DNA of 64,000 bases from an uncultured Dehalococcoidia bacterium (GTDB lineage Bacteria; Chloroflexota; Dehalococcoidia; Lucifugimonadales; UBA3495). The position numbers and the translations under genes were made by a program. Position 1 is the first letter of the stretch; each line of letters begins with the position of its first letter. Location: positions 3,216,608 through 3,280,607 of the forward strand of contig OX638345.1 of the NCBI GenBank assembly GCA_951813535.1. The letters are read 5' to 3'. Shown in pieces: positions 1 to 9,210 of this stretch. The notes beneath the pieces were generated by a model. It did no database searches and was not told the DNA's origin. It saw only the letters and a list, made by a program, of their open reading frames with translations.

Positions 1-1377
1 ACCATCATCGACCAGGGCGTTGAAAACCAGTTTCCCGACGGCCTGCGCTTCTACCTGGAAGCGGAGAGCGCCAGCAAGATCGAGGAGATACGGGTCTACG
101 TGCGCAAGCTGGGCCAATCCAGCCGCAGCGTTTATCGCACGGTGGAGTTCGAGCCTGGTACGAGTATTTCGGGAGACGTCCTGTTCCAGAGCAAGACTGC
201 CAACGAGTTCATTCCCACCGGAACGAGACTGTCCTACTACTTTGACATCCGCACGGCCGACGATCAGCGACTCGAAACCGAGCCACAAGTCCTGGTGTAC
301 TTGAATCGGGGGCTGGACTGGGATGCGGTTTCCGATGGACTGATCAACGTCTACTACTACCGTCACACCAGACAATCGGAAGAACGGGCCAACCAGGTCC
401 TGCAGGTCGCCGCCGACACCTACGCGCAGATGGGTCCGATACTGGGTGTAGAGTTGACCGAGCCCATGAATCTGGTGGTGTATTCGGACTACGCGGACAT
501 GCGGCTGGCGCTGCCCCCCAAGTCTCGGGTGGCGGCGCAACAACTGCGCACCCTGGGGCAGGCCTTCACCACCGAGCGCACACTCCTGGTTGATGGATCC
601 CGAGATTCCTTCGCCGGCGACAACATACTCGGGACCACCGCTCACGAGTTCACCCACCTGCTGGTCGCCGATGCGGCCGGAAGTGCGTATGGCCAGGTGT
701 ACACGTGGTTGAACGAAGGCTTGGCCGTGTATTCCGAAGGCGGCGACGACACGGAGTTCAGCATCTACGTGAATACGGCCATCCGCAACGACGCGGTGCC
801 ACCTTTGGCCAGCCTGCGCACCTACGCCGGCACACCGGAAGAAACGCTCCGCAACTACGGTTTGGGCCACGCCGTGGTGACGTACATGCTTAACACTTAC
901 GGCAAGGAGAGAATGACCCGGCTGTTCGCCGCCATACGCACCACACACAATTTCGAAAAGTCGTTGGAAGAAGCTTACGGGCTCACCATCCTGGAATTGG
1001 ACAACGAATGGCGAGAATCACTGGGCCTATCCCCGCGCGAGCTGTCCACACCGGTGTTGCCGGCCTTTCAGGCCATACCCACCCGTCGCCCCACACCGAC
1101 GCCGGCGGAATCGGCTCAGCAGGCTCCCGCCCCGCAGGCAACCGTCCCGGCGGATGCGACGCCAACGCCGACCGGCGAGCCGGAGCCAACCTACACCCCC
1201 AAGCCGGCTCCGACCTCAGAAGCGCCGGCTCGGGAGTCACCTTCGGGTGGCGGCTGCAACGCTCCACCACCTGGGTCTGCAGGCCGGAGCCTGCCCACGG
1301 AGTTGGCATCTGCAGCGTTGCTGGCTGGACCATTGGGACTGATAGGCATAACGGCGGTTCGGCGGCGTTGGCGATGA
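1..1377 (+). CDS. Surface-anchored zinc metallopeptidase, MA-clan (gluzincin-like), 5' end missing
   Basis: The reading frame is open from the first base, so the N-terminus lies outside the window; 458 residues are visible. A HEFTH motif (visible residues 215-219) is followed 20 residues later by the Glu of NEGLAV, the zinc-binding layout of Peptidase_MA-like gluzincins. The preceding ~200 residues are probably a beta-rich surface domain. After the catalytic region comes a Pro/Thr/Ala-rich linker with PTPTP runs, then a hydrophobic segment ending in a basic RRRWR tail, a typical C-terminal membrane or wall anchor. The protein therefore probably acts outside the cell while tethered. The substrate is unknown. 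A second HExxH surface protein lies at 34723-39798. Confidence 0.85.
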   Translation, partial: TIIDQGVENQFPDGLRFYLEAESASKIEEIRVYVRKLGQSSRSVYRTVEFEPGTSISGDVLFQSKTANEFIPTGTRLSYYFDIRTADDQRLETEPQVLVYLNRGLDWDAVSDGLINVYYYRHTRQSEERANQVLQVAADTYAQMGPILGVELTEPMNLVVYSDYADMRLALPPKSRVAAQQLRTLGQAFTTERTLLVDGSRDSFAGDNILGTTAHEFTHLLVADAAGSAYGQVYTWLNEGLAVYSEGGDDTEFSIYVNTAIRNDAVPPLASLRTYAGTPEETLRNYGLGHAVVTYMLNTYGKERMTRLFAAIRTTHNFEKSLEEAYGLTILELDNEWRESLGLSPRELSTPVLPAFQAIPTRRPTPTPAESAQQAPAPQATVPADATPTPTGEPEPTYTPKPAPTSEAPARESPSGGGCNAPPPGSAGRSLPTELASAALLAGPLGLIGITAVRRRWR

Positions 1378-1453
1378 GCGGAAGCAACTGACAGCGCGAA
1401 TCGGGACGTGATCTGGCCGCGGAATATGCCAGGCCGGCCCAGGAGGTATTGAT

Positions 1454-2434
1454 ATGCGAGCGGTTTGGTATGAAGAAAACGGAGACGCCTCGGTACTGCA
1501 GGTTGGCGAGATGCCCGACCCGGAGCCGGGACCCGGCGAAGTAAGGGTTCGGGTGGTCGCATCCGGGGTGAACCCATCGGACTGGAAGCGGCGACAGGGC
1601 ACGACCGCTCGGATCAACCTCCCGCGCGTCATCCCCAACCAGGACGGCGGGGGCATCATCGACATGGTTGGCGAAGGAGTGCCCGAAAGCCGGCTTGGCG
1701 AGCGGGTTTGGCTGTACCAGTCGCAATTCGGGCGGGCCTTCGGCACGGCAGCGGAGTACACGGTGCAGCCGTCGAATCGGGCCGTTCGGATGCCGGACAA
1801 CGTAGACTTCGCGCTGGCGGCGGGCCTGGGAGTGCCGGCCCTAACTGCACACCGCTGCGTGTTCGCCGACGGACCCCTGAACGGCAAGACCGTGCTGGTA
1901 CCGGGCGGCGCCGGGGCGGTGGGCAACATGGCGCTACAGATGGCCCGTCTGGGAGGAGCCGAACGGATCATCAGCACGGTGAGCGGCGACGCCAAGGCCG
2001 AAATCGCCCGGCAGGCCGGAGCCCAGTACACGGTCAACTACCGGACCGAGGATACGGCGGCACGGATCCTGGAAATCACCGACGGCGAAGGGGTTGACCT
2101 CATCGTCGAGGTGGACTACTCAGGCAATTTCGCCGTGAGCCAGCGCATCATCAAGCGGGGCGGCAGCATCGCCATCTATGCCGCCGGCGATGGTCCGGCG
2201 CCTCCGTTCGAATTCCCGGTGAGCAACGTGAACGTACGGCACGTGCTGGTCTACGACATGCCAGAGGAGGCCAAGACCGCCGGCGTCGAAGATACCAACC
2301 GCTGGCTGGCGTCAGGGGAACTGGTGGGGATGGACGGGCCACACTTCCCGCTGGAGGACACGGCCGGAGCGCACGAGGCGGTGCGGGCCGCCACCGTTGG
2401 CAAGGTAGTCATCGATGTCAGCGACGGCCGATGA
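1454..2434 (+). CDS. NADPH:quinone reductase-like, zinc-free MDR oxidoreductase
   Basis: 326 aa, full length for the quinone reductase branch of the medium-chain dehydrogenase/reductase superfamily. An N-terminal GroES-like fold is followed by a Rossmann domain with the nucleotide-binding GGAGAVG motif near residue 150. The Cys ligands of a structural zinc are absent, as in quinone reductases. The ATG is preceded by an AGGAGG-like site at about 1440-1445. It probably reduces quinones or enones with NAD(P)H; the substrate cannot be told. It stands alone after the metallopeptidase, and the next gene starts about 60 bp downstream. Confidence 0.85.
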   Translation: MRAVWYEENGDASVLQVGEMPDPEPGPGEVRVRVVASGVNPSDWKRRQGTTARINLPRVIPNQDGGGIIDMVGEGVPESRLGERVWLYQSQFGRAFGTAAEYTVQPSNRAVRMPDNVDFALAAGLGVPALTAHRCVFADGPLNGKTVLVPGGAGAVGNMALQMARLGGAERIISTVSGDAKAEIARQAGAQYTVNYRTEDTAARILEITDGEGVDLIVEVDYSGNFAVSQRIIKRGGSIAIYAAGDGPAPPFEFPVSNVNVRHVLVYDMPEEAKTAGVEDTNRWLASGELVGMDGPHFPLEDTAGAHEAVRAATVGKVVIDVSDGR

Positions 2435-2493
2435 CCTTCAAGTGCGAAACTGCCGAAACGTACAGTTGTCAGCACTATGACGGGTGGATAACA

Positions 2494-3369
2494 ATGACTA
2501 CACCAGAATTGGTACAGCCCAAATTTGTTGACTTGAAGAACCACAGTACTATCAACGAGCAGTGGCTGCACGAGCGTCTCAAGGACAGCCCTGGCCTTCT
2601 TGGCAAGGAATTCGAAAACGCTGTCTCTCGTGACAGCGAACGACGGCAACCCAGCGGAGGCAGGCTAGACCTATTGCTGGAAAACGTCGATACCCGGACA
2701 CGCTATGAGGTTGAACTTCAACTTGGTCCGCTGGACGAATCGCACATCATACGGACCATCGAGTATTGGGATATCGAGCGGCGGCGTTATCCCCAATATG
2801 ACCATGTGGCAGTGATAGTCGCCGAGGACGTAACCAGCCGATTTCTGAACGTAATTTCTCTCCTCAATGGGTCAATTCCGCTGATTGCCATCCAAATGAG
2901 AGGTGTTGAAGTTGGCGGGAATTTCACCCTGATTGCGACTCGTGTGCTTGACCTGATCCAGTTGGGAACGGAAGAGGAAGATGAAGGTGAAGTCACAGAC
3001 CGCGCATACTGGAGCAACAAATCATCGCCGACTGGGCTTCAAATCGTCGATAGCCTGCTGGAACTAACGAAACGAGTACAACAGAACGCGGAACTGAAAT
3101 ACAACAAGTACTATATTGGCCTGGATATTGGAGGGCGGGCACGGAACTTTTTGACGTTTACCCCACAAAAGTCCAATGTCCTGACCAGCTTCAAAATTTC
3201 CAACGATCCGGACCTAGATGATTGGATGGACGAAGCAGGCTTGAGCCGCTCAACGTACGACTCTCACTTCAAATACTATAGAATTCGAGTACGCCAGCAG
3301 GACTTGGACGAGCGCAGCGATGCCCTCCTCGACCTGATGAAGCAGGCCAGAGACGCGATGCTAGGGTAG
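2494..3369 (+). CDS. PD-(D/E)XK nuclease-like protein, AT-richer than its neighbours
   Basis: 291 aa from the ATG at 2494. An upstream ATG at 2431 overlaps the previous stop and would add 21 unlikely residues. Residues ~60-100 (GGRLDLLL, then YEVELQLG, then an IRTIEYW helix) look like the D...ExE/Q core of PD-(D/E)XK nucleases that recognise damaged or branched DNA; the usual Lys is replaced. The C-terminal ~90 residues, rich in aromatic and acidic residues, resemble the DUF5655-like tail found on such proteins. Codon use is visibly AT-richer than in flanking genes, which suggests recent acquisition. No methylase or helicase partner is next to it, so a defence role is only a possibility. Confidence 0.55.
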   Translation: MTTPELVQPKFVDLKNHSTINEQWLHERLKDSPGLLGKEFENAVSRDSERRQPSGGRLDLLLENVDTRTRYEVELQLGPLDESHIIRTIEYWDIERRRYPQYDHVAVIVAEDVTSRFLNVISLLNGSIPLIAIQMRGVEVGGNFTLIATRVLDLIQLGTEEEDEGEVTDRAYWSNKSSPTGLQIVDSLLELTKRVQQNAELKYNKYYIGLDIGGRARNFLTFTPQKSNVLTSFKISNDPDLDDWMDEAGLSRSTYDSHFKYYRIRVRQQDLDERSDALLDLMKQARDAMLG

Positions 3370-3513
3370 TCGACCCACTTCCATTTCAATCAGTGCTGCG
3401 GGATGTGAACAACGAGCCGTACAGGAGGCAGAAGCACCTCCGACCTGCGAGCGGTGTGGTAGGTTTGGCTTCTGATTCGGCGGCAGAAAACGTATGGGTG
3501 CTGGCCCAAATAC

Positions 3514-3981
3514 CTAGCGACTTTCAAAGCGGGCAGGGCGCTCCACCATAGCCCGCTCCAGGGCAACCTTGAGCCGCTCGCTGAAGAAGCGGCTGGTGGA
3601 TGAGATGATCCGGTGCTCCTGGCGGTCTTCCCGCTGGGTGGGCAGGGTCACTATCACGTGATAGACCTTGAACTTGTTGGAGCGGATGCGGTTGCTCCAC
3701 CAAGTGACGGCGACGGCCACCAGCACCACGAAGATACCCATGGTCAGCCACGCGCCGGCAAATCCGCCGACTGCAGCCACCGCGAACCCGATGATTCCCC
3801 CGCCGCCGACGGTTCGCCACCAGCGGATCGGCGGCCGGTCGGACTCTTCCTCTACTATCTCCATGTCGACGGCGAGGATGTCCTCGATGCGGTACTCTTG
3901 GCCCTCGGGCTCGATGAACCGCTCGTAGGTAACGAGCACGCCGTGCTCCTTGAACAGGACCCGGTCCTTGGATACCGCCAT
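3514..3981 (-). CDS. Two-TM DUF6232-like membrane protein
   Basis: 155 aa. A short soluble N-terminal beta region is followed by two adjacent hydrophobic segments (about residues 58-98) and a C-terminal cytoplasmic part with a basic NRIRSNKF stretch. This layout resembles DUF6232 proteins, whose function is unknown. It lies 29 bp downstream of the SDR gene on the same strand (stop 4013), so the two may be co-transcribed. The 144 bp between this stop and the convergent nuclease-like gene contain nothing I recognise. Confidence 0.6.
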   Translation of the reverse strand: MAVSKDRVLFKEHGVLVTYERFIEPEGQEYRIEDILAVDMEIVEEESDRPPIRWWRTVGGGGIIGFAVAAVGGFAGAWLTMGIFVVLVAVAVTWWSNRIRSNKFKVYHVIVTLPTQREDRQEHRIISSTSRFFSERLKVALERAMVERPARFESR

Positions 3982-4012
3982 GGGTCATGCTCCCGCGAGA
4001 GTGAGCGGTGGG

Positions 4013-4783
4013 CTACTGCGCCGTGGTCCCGCCGTCAATGACGAGTTCCGACCCGGTCATAAACGACGACTCGTCCGACGCCAGGAAGACGATGCCGTAA
4101 GCAATGTCGTCGGCGTGGCCCACTCTTCCCATGGGAATCTGCTCGTTGATCCAGGTGAAGTGCCTTTCGTTCTCGTAGGAACGAGCGGTCAACGGCGTGC
4201 GGCAATATCCGGGGTGGATGGAATTCGCGCGGATATTGTCGACGGCGTACTGCATGGCGGTGGACTTGGTCAACAGCCGAATTGCGCCTTTTCCGGCATG
4301 ATAGGCAGTGGATGTGGGGCTCCCCACCAGACCGTAAATGGAGGAGATGTTGACGATGGAACCCCCACCGGCCTTGAGCATTTCGGGGATGGCGTGCTTG
4401 GTTCCGAGGAACGTACCCTTGCCGTGGACGTCCATCTGACCGTCCCATGCCTCTTCGGTGGTCTCCTCCACCGTGTAGCGGGCGCCGGACCCGGCGTTGT
4501 TCACCAGGACGTTCAGGGCGCCGTAAGCGGACACGGTGGCGGCTACGGCGTCGATCCAGTCCTGTTCCTGAGTGACGTCGAGTTTGACGAAGATGGCGTC
4601 ACCGCCGGCGGCTCGGATCTGCTCGGCGGTGCGCTCGCCGCCCTCGGTGTTGATGTCGCCCAATACGACCCTGGCGCCCTCGCGGCAGAACATTCGGGCC
4701 GCTGCGCCGCCGAAGCCCATCAACTCGCCTTCCACGCCGCTAGCGGCCCCGCTGATCAGTGCAACCTTGCCTTCCAATCGCAT
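4013..4783 (-). CDS. Short-chain dehydrogenase/reductase (classical SDR)
   Basis: 256 aa. The N-terminal Rossmann strand is followed by a lengthened cofactor loop (SGAASG...GFGGA) where classical SDRs have TGxxxGIG. NNAG, a catalytic Ser (SSIYG) and YHAGK (YxxxK) are all present, and the C-terminus has the usual ITG-like GSELVIDGG motif. It should be an NAD(P)-dependent alcohol/keto oxidoreductase; the substrate is unknown. A TATAAT box on the minus strand at 4828-4833 would give a leader of about 40 nt. Confidence 0.85.
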   Translation of the reverse strand: MRLEGKVALISGAASGVEGELMGFGGAAARMFCREGARVVLGDINTEGGERTAEQIRAAGGDAIFVKLDVTQEQDWIDAVAATVSAYGALNVLVNNAGSGARYTVEETTEEAWDGQMDVHGKGTFLGTKHAIPEMLKAGGGSIVNISSIYGLVGSPTSTAYHAGKGAIRLLTKSTAMQYAVDNIRANSIHPGYCRTPLTARSYENERHFTWINEQIPMGRVGHADDIAYGIVFLASDESSFMTGSELVIDGGTTAQ

Positions 4784-4827
4784 CGTGCAACCTCCTGCCG
4801 TCCGCGTCTTGCCGGCGCGACGCGGGC

Positions 4828-4833
4828 ATTATA
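4828..4833 (-). promoter_or_regulatory. -10 box for the SDR at 4783
   Basis: Reading on the minus strand gives TATAAT about 45 bp upstream of the ATG. No convincing -35 is visible. A second TATAAT on the plus strand at 4925-4930 faces the MBL gene, so this 200-bp gap looks like a divergent promoter region. Confidence 0.4.
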
Positions 4834-4924
4834 GCAGGGGCAACTGCGGTTTCCGACGCGGCGCGACGGACGCGAGGAAAGCGGTTCCCGCGCGAGTCGG
4901 CCCCCATCAGGCCCGCCGAGCGGT

Positions 4925-4930
4925 TATAAT
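4925..4930 (+). promoter_or_regulatory. -10 box for the MBL-fold hydrolase at 4986
   Basis: TATAAT on the plus strand, 55 bp before the ATG at 4986. The -35 is not obvious. An AGGAGG ribosome binding site at 4971-4976 sits 9 nt from that ATG and decides the start over an in-frame ATG at 4956. Confidence 0.4.
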
Positions 4931-4985
4931 GCGCGCCGTATAGTATTGAGTACTATTGCCGCTCCCGTGCAGGAGGAACCCCCAC

Positions 4986-6119
4986 ATGCCCGACTACTTC
5001 ACCGAGATAGAAGTCCTCCGCAATGGCGACTCGGCCGGCAACGGCATGACCTTGCGACTGACGGATGGATACGGGCGGACTATTCACACCGTCGCCGTAC
5101 CGCAAGAAGGGCATTCGCATACCGGTCCCACCTGGTCGTACATCTTCGAGAACGATGGGCTAACGCTCATTGATCCCGGGGCCGAGGCATCGTTCGACCT
5201 GCTGCAAACGGGAATGGCGCTGGGGGGATTGGAGGTACGGGACATTGATCGGGTGATCATCACACACGGCCACGCCGACCACGACGGCGGTGTGGCGCGC
5301 GTGATTGAGCAGTCGGGAGCGGAGTTGTGGGCCCACGATATCTACCAGCCGCTGCTGCCCTTTGATCCCCGGGACCTGCAGATGACGGCCGATTCGCCGA
5401 TCAAAGAGGCGATGTGGACGACCGCGCGTGCCAATGGGTTCGAGCATTCCGATTCCGAAGAGCGGCAACGATACATGGCATCGCGCCGGACGCACCACGT
5501 CGGGCATCCGATCAACCACGGGGAACAGCAGGGCATGCTGACCTATATGCACGCCCCCGGTCATTCACCGGACGAGATTTGCGCCGTTATCGGAAACGGA
5601 ACGGGCAGCGACATCGTTTTTACGGGCGATCACGTCCTGCCCGAGATCAGCCCACACCCCACGATGAAGACCAATTTCAGCGGAGATGTGCGCCGTAACC
5701 TGCCCGCTCACTACCAGGACCCCGACGACTCCTATGGCCTCCTGACCTACCTGCGTTCGCTGCAACGGGTGGCCGACCTTGGCACCGAGGTGGCGATCCT
5801 GCCCGCGCACCGGCTCTACAACAACCACAAGTTCAACTTCCAGACGGCGCAGCGGGCATCTGATCTGATACGGTTTCACGCTCGCCGATTGGGCCGCATT
5901 CTGGTTACGGCCGGGCCGGAACCGCAACCGCTGGAGGACGTGACTCGGCGTACGTTCGAGCGACGCAAGCTCGAAGGCGGCAACTTCTTCGCCGCGCTGA
6001 CGGAAGTGGTCGCCCATGTGGAACTGCTGGAGGACTCCGGTGACCTTGAGGTCACGGAGGAGCTACGGCTGCGGCGCACCGGGCGGGAGAACTACCAGGA
6101 AATGCTGCGGGCGTTGTAG
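4986..6119 (+). CDS. MBL-fold metallo-hydrolase
   Basis: 377 aa. The start is at 4986 because AGGAGG lies 9 nt upstream; the longer frame from 4956 puts that site inside the coding region. THGHADHDG (residues 93-101) is the metallo-beta-lactamase HxHxDH signature. Later metal ligands are visible in HAPGHSPDEI and FTGDHVLPEI. The C-terminal ~100 residues are helical and include a lipase-like dimerisation region seen in larger MBL hydrolases. The substrate is unknown; a thioester, lactone or phosphodiester is possible. It is monocistronic and divergent from the SDR at 4783. Confidence 0.85.
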   Translation: MPDYFTEIEVLRNGDSAGNGMTLRLTDGYGRTIHTVAVPQEGHSHTGPTWSYIFENDGLTLIDPGAEASFDLLQTGMALGGLEVRDIDRVIITHGHADHDGGVARVIEQSGAELWAHDIYQPLLPFDPRDLQMTADSPIKEAMWTTARANGFEHSDSEERQRYMASRRTHHVGHPINHGEQQGMLTYMHAPGHSPDEICAVIGNGTGSDIVFTGDHVLPEISPHPTMKTNFSGDVRRNLPAHYQDPDDSYGLLTYLRSLQRVADLGTEVAILPAHRLYNNHKFNFQTAQRASDLIRFHARRLGRILVTAGPEPQPLEDVTRRTFERRKLEGGNFFAALTEVVAHVELLEDSGDLEVTEELRLRRTGRENYQEMLRAL

Positions 6120-6361
6120 CGTCGACCGTGCTATCGCAAGATATCGGGGGCCAGTCCTTGAAACGGCCGAGGTCACCGCTATCACTTAATCTCTCAAACG
6201 CCTCGGTCGATAAAAGTGGGGCATGGGCGTCCTGCCGTCTGGCGGCCATAAGCACGGCATCCAACCACGGTGCGCCTCGGCCTACGCGACCAAAGGCAGA
6301 CATCATCTGGAATGCTATACTCTCGCAACAACAAAGCCCGAGAGCCGTGATCGTGCCCCAA

Positions 6362-6757
6362 ATGTCTCCCATGCAACCGTATGATGAAATCGGCGAGAGC
6401 ATAGAAGATTACCGGCTCCAATCGCGGGAATTCCTGGAGAAGAGTCGTAGATACCTAGCTGACGACGATCTGCACCAAGCGTCGGAGAAAGGTTGGGGTG
6501 CCGCGGCTTGGATGGTAAAAGCCGTTGCCACTGCCCAGGGCTGGCAATACGACAAGCATGAGCATTTCGGCGAGGTGCTTTATCAGGCGGGCAAGCTGAC
6601 CGGAGACGACCGACTGCGGATCCTCGGGGAGATTGCCAACGGCCGGCACGGCAACTTCTACCAGCGCAAGCGGTTTCTGCATGCTGACAACATCGGGGCT
6701 TCGTTGGATGAGGTGGCAGCGCTCCTTGACTTGCTGGAACCGCTGACGGAACGCTAA
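6362..6757 (+). CDS. PaREP1/HEPN-like helical protein
   Basis: 131 aa from the ATG at 6362; ATG 6371 and GTG 6347/6353 are alternatives, and no strong ribosome site separates them. The sequence is almost all alpha-helix, with an S-x-x-FLxKxRxxLxxxD...QASEKGWGAAA pattern typical of the PaREP1/HEPN group of small nucleic-acid-associated proteins. TATACT at 6316-6321 is a plausible -10. The frame stays open back to 6128, but those residues are low in helix and rich in Ser/Pro, so I treat 6120-6361 as noncoding. Function unknown; HEPN proteins are often toxins or RNases, but no nucleotidyltransferase partner is visible. Confidence 0.6.
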   Translation: MSPMQPYDEIGESIEDYRLQSREFLEKSRRYLADDDLHQASEKGWGAAAWMVKAVATAQGWQYDKHEHFGEVLYQAGKLTGDDRLRILGEIANGRHGNFYQRKRFLHADNIGASLDEVAALLDLLEPLTER

Positions 6758-6782
6758 ATCGCGCGACACGGAGAGGATCATC

Positions 6783-7565
6783 ATGTCTTTGGAAGGAAAG
6801 GTTGCGCTGGTCACCGGCGCCGGGCGGGGTATGGGTCGTGCCACGGCGCTGGCATTGGCCGGCGATGGAGCCAACGTCGCCGTCACTGACATTCTCGCGG
6901 ACGCGGTGGAAGAAACATCTACGGACGTCCGGGCCACGGGCAGCAACAGCGTTGCCATCGCGGCGGACATCGGTGACGGCACTGACATTGACCGGGTGAT
7001 TGCCGACACCGTGAGCGCGCTGGGTCGGGTCGATATCCTGGTGAACAACGCCGGTGTGACTCGGTACCTCGACATCATGGACATCACCGAGGACGACTGG
7101 GACCGCATCCACCGGGTGAACGCCCGCGGCGCATTCTTCGTGATGCAGCGCACCGCCCGTCAGATGATCGACCAGGGCGGCGGCGGCCGCATCGTGAACA
7201 TCGCCTCCATCGCCGGCAAGGGTTATCGCGGCACTTCCAACGCGGCCTACGCGGCCAGCAAGGGCGCCGTCATATCGATGACGCTCATCGCGGCGCACCA
7301 GTTGGCGCGCTACGACATCAACGTCAACGCCATCTGCCCCGGCTCGACCATCACGGCGATGTCGACCAGCACCATGGAGCAGCGCGCAGCGGAAATGGGG
7401 ATTTCCGTGGACGAGTTGCAGTCCCAACGGGCGTCGAACATCCCCATCGGGCGGGCCAACGAGCCGGAAGACATCGCCGCGATGGCCGCGTTCCTGGCCA
7501 GCCCGGGGGCGCGCAACATCACCGGCCAGACCATCAACGTGGACGGCGGGCTGGTGATGCACTAA
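6783..7565 (+). CDS. Short-chain dehydrogenase/reductase (FabG-like)
   Basis: 260 aa, a classical SDR. It has TGAGRGMG near the N-terminus, NNAG, a catalytic Ser in the IASIAG stretch and YAASK (YxxxK). The C-terminus NITGQTINVDGG is typical of FabG-type enzymes. A GGAGAGG-like site lies just before the ATG. It starts 26 bp after the PaREP1-like gene, and higB follows 9 bp after its stop, so the three are probably on one transcript. The substrate is unknown. Confidence 0.9.
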   Translation: MSLEGKVALVTGAGRGMGRATALALAGDGANVAVTDILADAVEETSTDVRATGSNSVAIAADIGDGTDIDRVIADTVSALGRVDILVNNAGVTRYLDIMDITEDDWDRIHRVNARGAFFVMQRTARQMIDQGGGGRIVNIASIAGKGYRGTSNAAYAASKGAVISMTLIAAHQLARYDINVNAICPGSTITAMSTSTMEQRAAEMGISVDELQSQRASNIPIGRANEPEDIAAMAAFLASPGARNITGQTINVDGGLVMH

Positions 7566-7574
7566 GCGCTCACG

Positions 7575-7853
7575 ATGATCCAATCTTTCGGCGACCGAGA
7601 GACCGAGGAATTGTTCGCGACAGGGAACAGCCGCCGATTCACCGCTATTTCCAGGGTAGCCGTTCGAAAATTGATCCAGCTCAACCAGGCGCGTGTTATC
7701 GGAGATTTGGCGGTTCCACCGGGCAACCGACTGGAATTGCTCAGAGGAGACTATGCAGGGTACTATTCAGTTCGAGTAAACGACCAGTGGAGGATCGTTT
7801 TCAACTGGACGGAAGCTGGGCCGGAGCAAGTAACGATCCGAGACTATCATTAA
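7575..7853 (+). CDS. higB: HigB-type RelE/ParE-superfamily toxin
   Basis: 92 aa. It matches plasmid-maintenance killer proteins of the HigB branch: IQSFGDRETEELF at the start, then a basic helix, LELLRGDYAGYYSVRVN and the C-terminal QWRIVF...V(T)IRDYH strand pair. HigB toxins are ribosome-dependent mRNA endonucleases. It precedes its antitoxin gene, the toxin-first order typical of higBA. The start is only 9 bp after the SDR stop with no obvious separate promoter, an uncommon location in a metabolic transcript. Confidence 0.88.
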   Translation: MIQSFGDRETEELFATGNSRRFTAISRVAVRKLIQLNQARVIGDLAVPPGNRLELLRGDYAGYYSVRVNDQWRIVFNWTEAGPEQVTIRDYH

Positions 7854-7883
7854 CGATATGGCTAAAGTGAACGGGCTAGCACC

Positions 7884-8183
7884 ATGAGCGATCCGATTAC
7901 CCCGGGCGAAATTCTCATCGAAGAATATCTGGAACCAATGGGGATCTCACAGAAAGCCATGGCCGAAGCGATCGGGGTCCCGTCAAGGACAATTTCGTTG
8001 ATTGCCCAAGGCAAGCTTGCCATTACACCGGAGATGTCAATCCGGTTTGGCGCTTTTTTCGGGCAATCCGAAGAATTCTGGCACGGGATTCAGTCCGAGT
8101 GCGACTTCAGAAGCTTGACCAGCAGTAAAGGGACGTTGACGGCCGGGATCCGTACTGCCGAAAGCTTGCGTGGCGGTTTCTGA
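7884..8183 (+). CDS. higA: HigA-type antitoxin (XRE-family HTH)
   Basis: 99 aa. [27 protein letters not shown] followed by [10 protein letters not shown] is the HigA/VapI helix-turn-helix with the N-terminal arm that contacts the toxin. It starts 30 bp after the higB stop. The family represses the higBA promoter and neutralises HigB. The last ~49 codons overlap the 3' end of the convergent gene 8037-8993; the C-terminal residues after about 80 are unlike most HigA proteins, so the tail may be secondarily extended. Confidence 0.88.
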   Translation: MSDPITPGEILIEEYLEPMGISQKAMAEAIGVPSRTISLIAQGKLAITPEMSIRFGAFFGQSEEFWHGIQSECDFRSLTSSKGTLTAGIRTAESLRGGF

Positions 8184-8993
8184 CTCGTTTTGGCGCGCGG
8201 ATGGTTCTCGCGTCTGGCCTAAACCGCCTGGCAAGACGGTTGGATCCCCAACCGGCAGTTGGGCTTCCAGTTCAGCGGTGCGGTGCGCCATCGCTGCAAT
8301 GTCGGCGCTGAATTGCGCCAGGGTTTCGGCCTGCTCTATGCGAGCCCGGCGTACCTTGCGCAATTCGCGATACACGGCCCAGGCCGTCAAGGCTGGGCCG
8401 ATAATGAGGCCAATTATCGAGATGGCGCCCAACGCGAAGCGAACTCCGGTGCCAGCTGCGATGGAACCTGTGGCGCCACCGCCGGCGGCCGCAAACCTGG
8501 GCACGAAACCGGCAACGCGAGGGCCGAAGGCCAAAAGACGGCTGGTGACTGGGGTCAGCAGGCGCAGGATGTTACCGGAAGAGGTTTTCCATACGGTGGA
8601 AGCAGCAAAGCTCGCGCCGTAGCGGCCCACAATGAAGACTGAGGATCCACGCGGAGCGTGCTGCAATAAAGACCCATTCTGGCGGAAGGGGAGGCGGACC
8701 GGTATCCGGAGACGGCGCTTGGCCGTCGGATCAGGTTCCTCCTGAGGTTGTAGAATCTCCGGCAGGGGAGGCTCGGACAAGCCGAGGTCGGCACATAGCC
8801 GGCACTGACGCTGGTACTGGACCTGCATCGCCTCGATGTGCTCCTGCCGCGCCTGGTCCAGCTCCCGGTGCAATCGGGTCAGTTGGCGGTGGGCGCGCAC
8901 CTTGACCACGGCCTGTATGACCGCGCAAATCCCGGCCATGACAATGGCCGCAACCAGGGATGACGCCAGCATTGTTGCAATATTGGTAGTCAT
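8037..8993 (-). CDS. Hypothetical membrane protein with coiled-coil regions
   Basis: 318 aa from the ATG at 8993; a longer frame from 9035 adds 14 residues with no support. Residues 7-30 form a transmembrane helix, followed by a charged Q/E/R-rich helix likely to be a coiled coil. A glycine/alanine-rich central region includes a second hydrophobic stretch ([20 protein letters not shown]), followed by another coiled coil. No family is recognised. Its 3' end overlaps higA by 147 bp, so part of its C-terminus may not be real. Confidence 0.5.
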   Translation of the reverse strand: MTTNIATMLASSLVAAIVMAGICAVIQAVVKVRAHRQLTRLHRELDQARQEHIEAMQVQYQRQCRLCADLGLSEPPLPEILQPQEEPDPTAKRRLRIPVRLPFRQNGSLLQHAPRGSSVFIVGRYGASFAASTVWKTSSGNILRLLTPVTSRLLAFGPRVAGFVPRFAAAGGGATGSIAAGTGVRFALGAISIIGLIIGPALTAWAVYRELRKVRRARIEQAETLAQFSADIAAMAHRTAELEAQLPVGDPTVLPGGLGQTREPSARQNESETATQAFGSTDPGRQRPFTAGQASEVALGLNPVPEFFGLPEKSAKPD

Positions 8994-9210
8994 GTCCGGT
9001 TTTCTATTTTCGCACGAGACGGGCGGACGTTCCATTCAGAATCGGCTCTCGGCGCCACGGGCCGTAGCCGGGAAGCCGCTTCCATCAGCAGCACGAGTGG
9101 GACCGACAAAATCACCGATCGAATTTACGTGCGGCGTCCGTGTCGCGGATACGCCGGTGTGTCAGCCTGACGGGATAAATGCGCCGCCGCTGCGCCGGCG
9201 ATGTCCGACA

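Noticed and set aside
6052-6402. Minus-strand frame with a vaguely PIN-domain-like end between the MBL and PaREP1-like genes
   Set aside because: It overlaps the MBL 3' end and has no catalytic acidic set; not enough to call a toxin.
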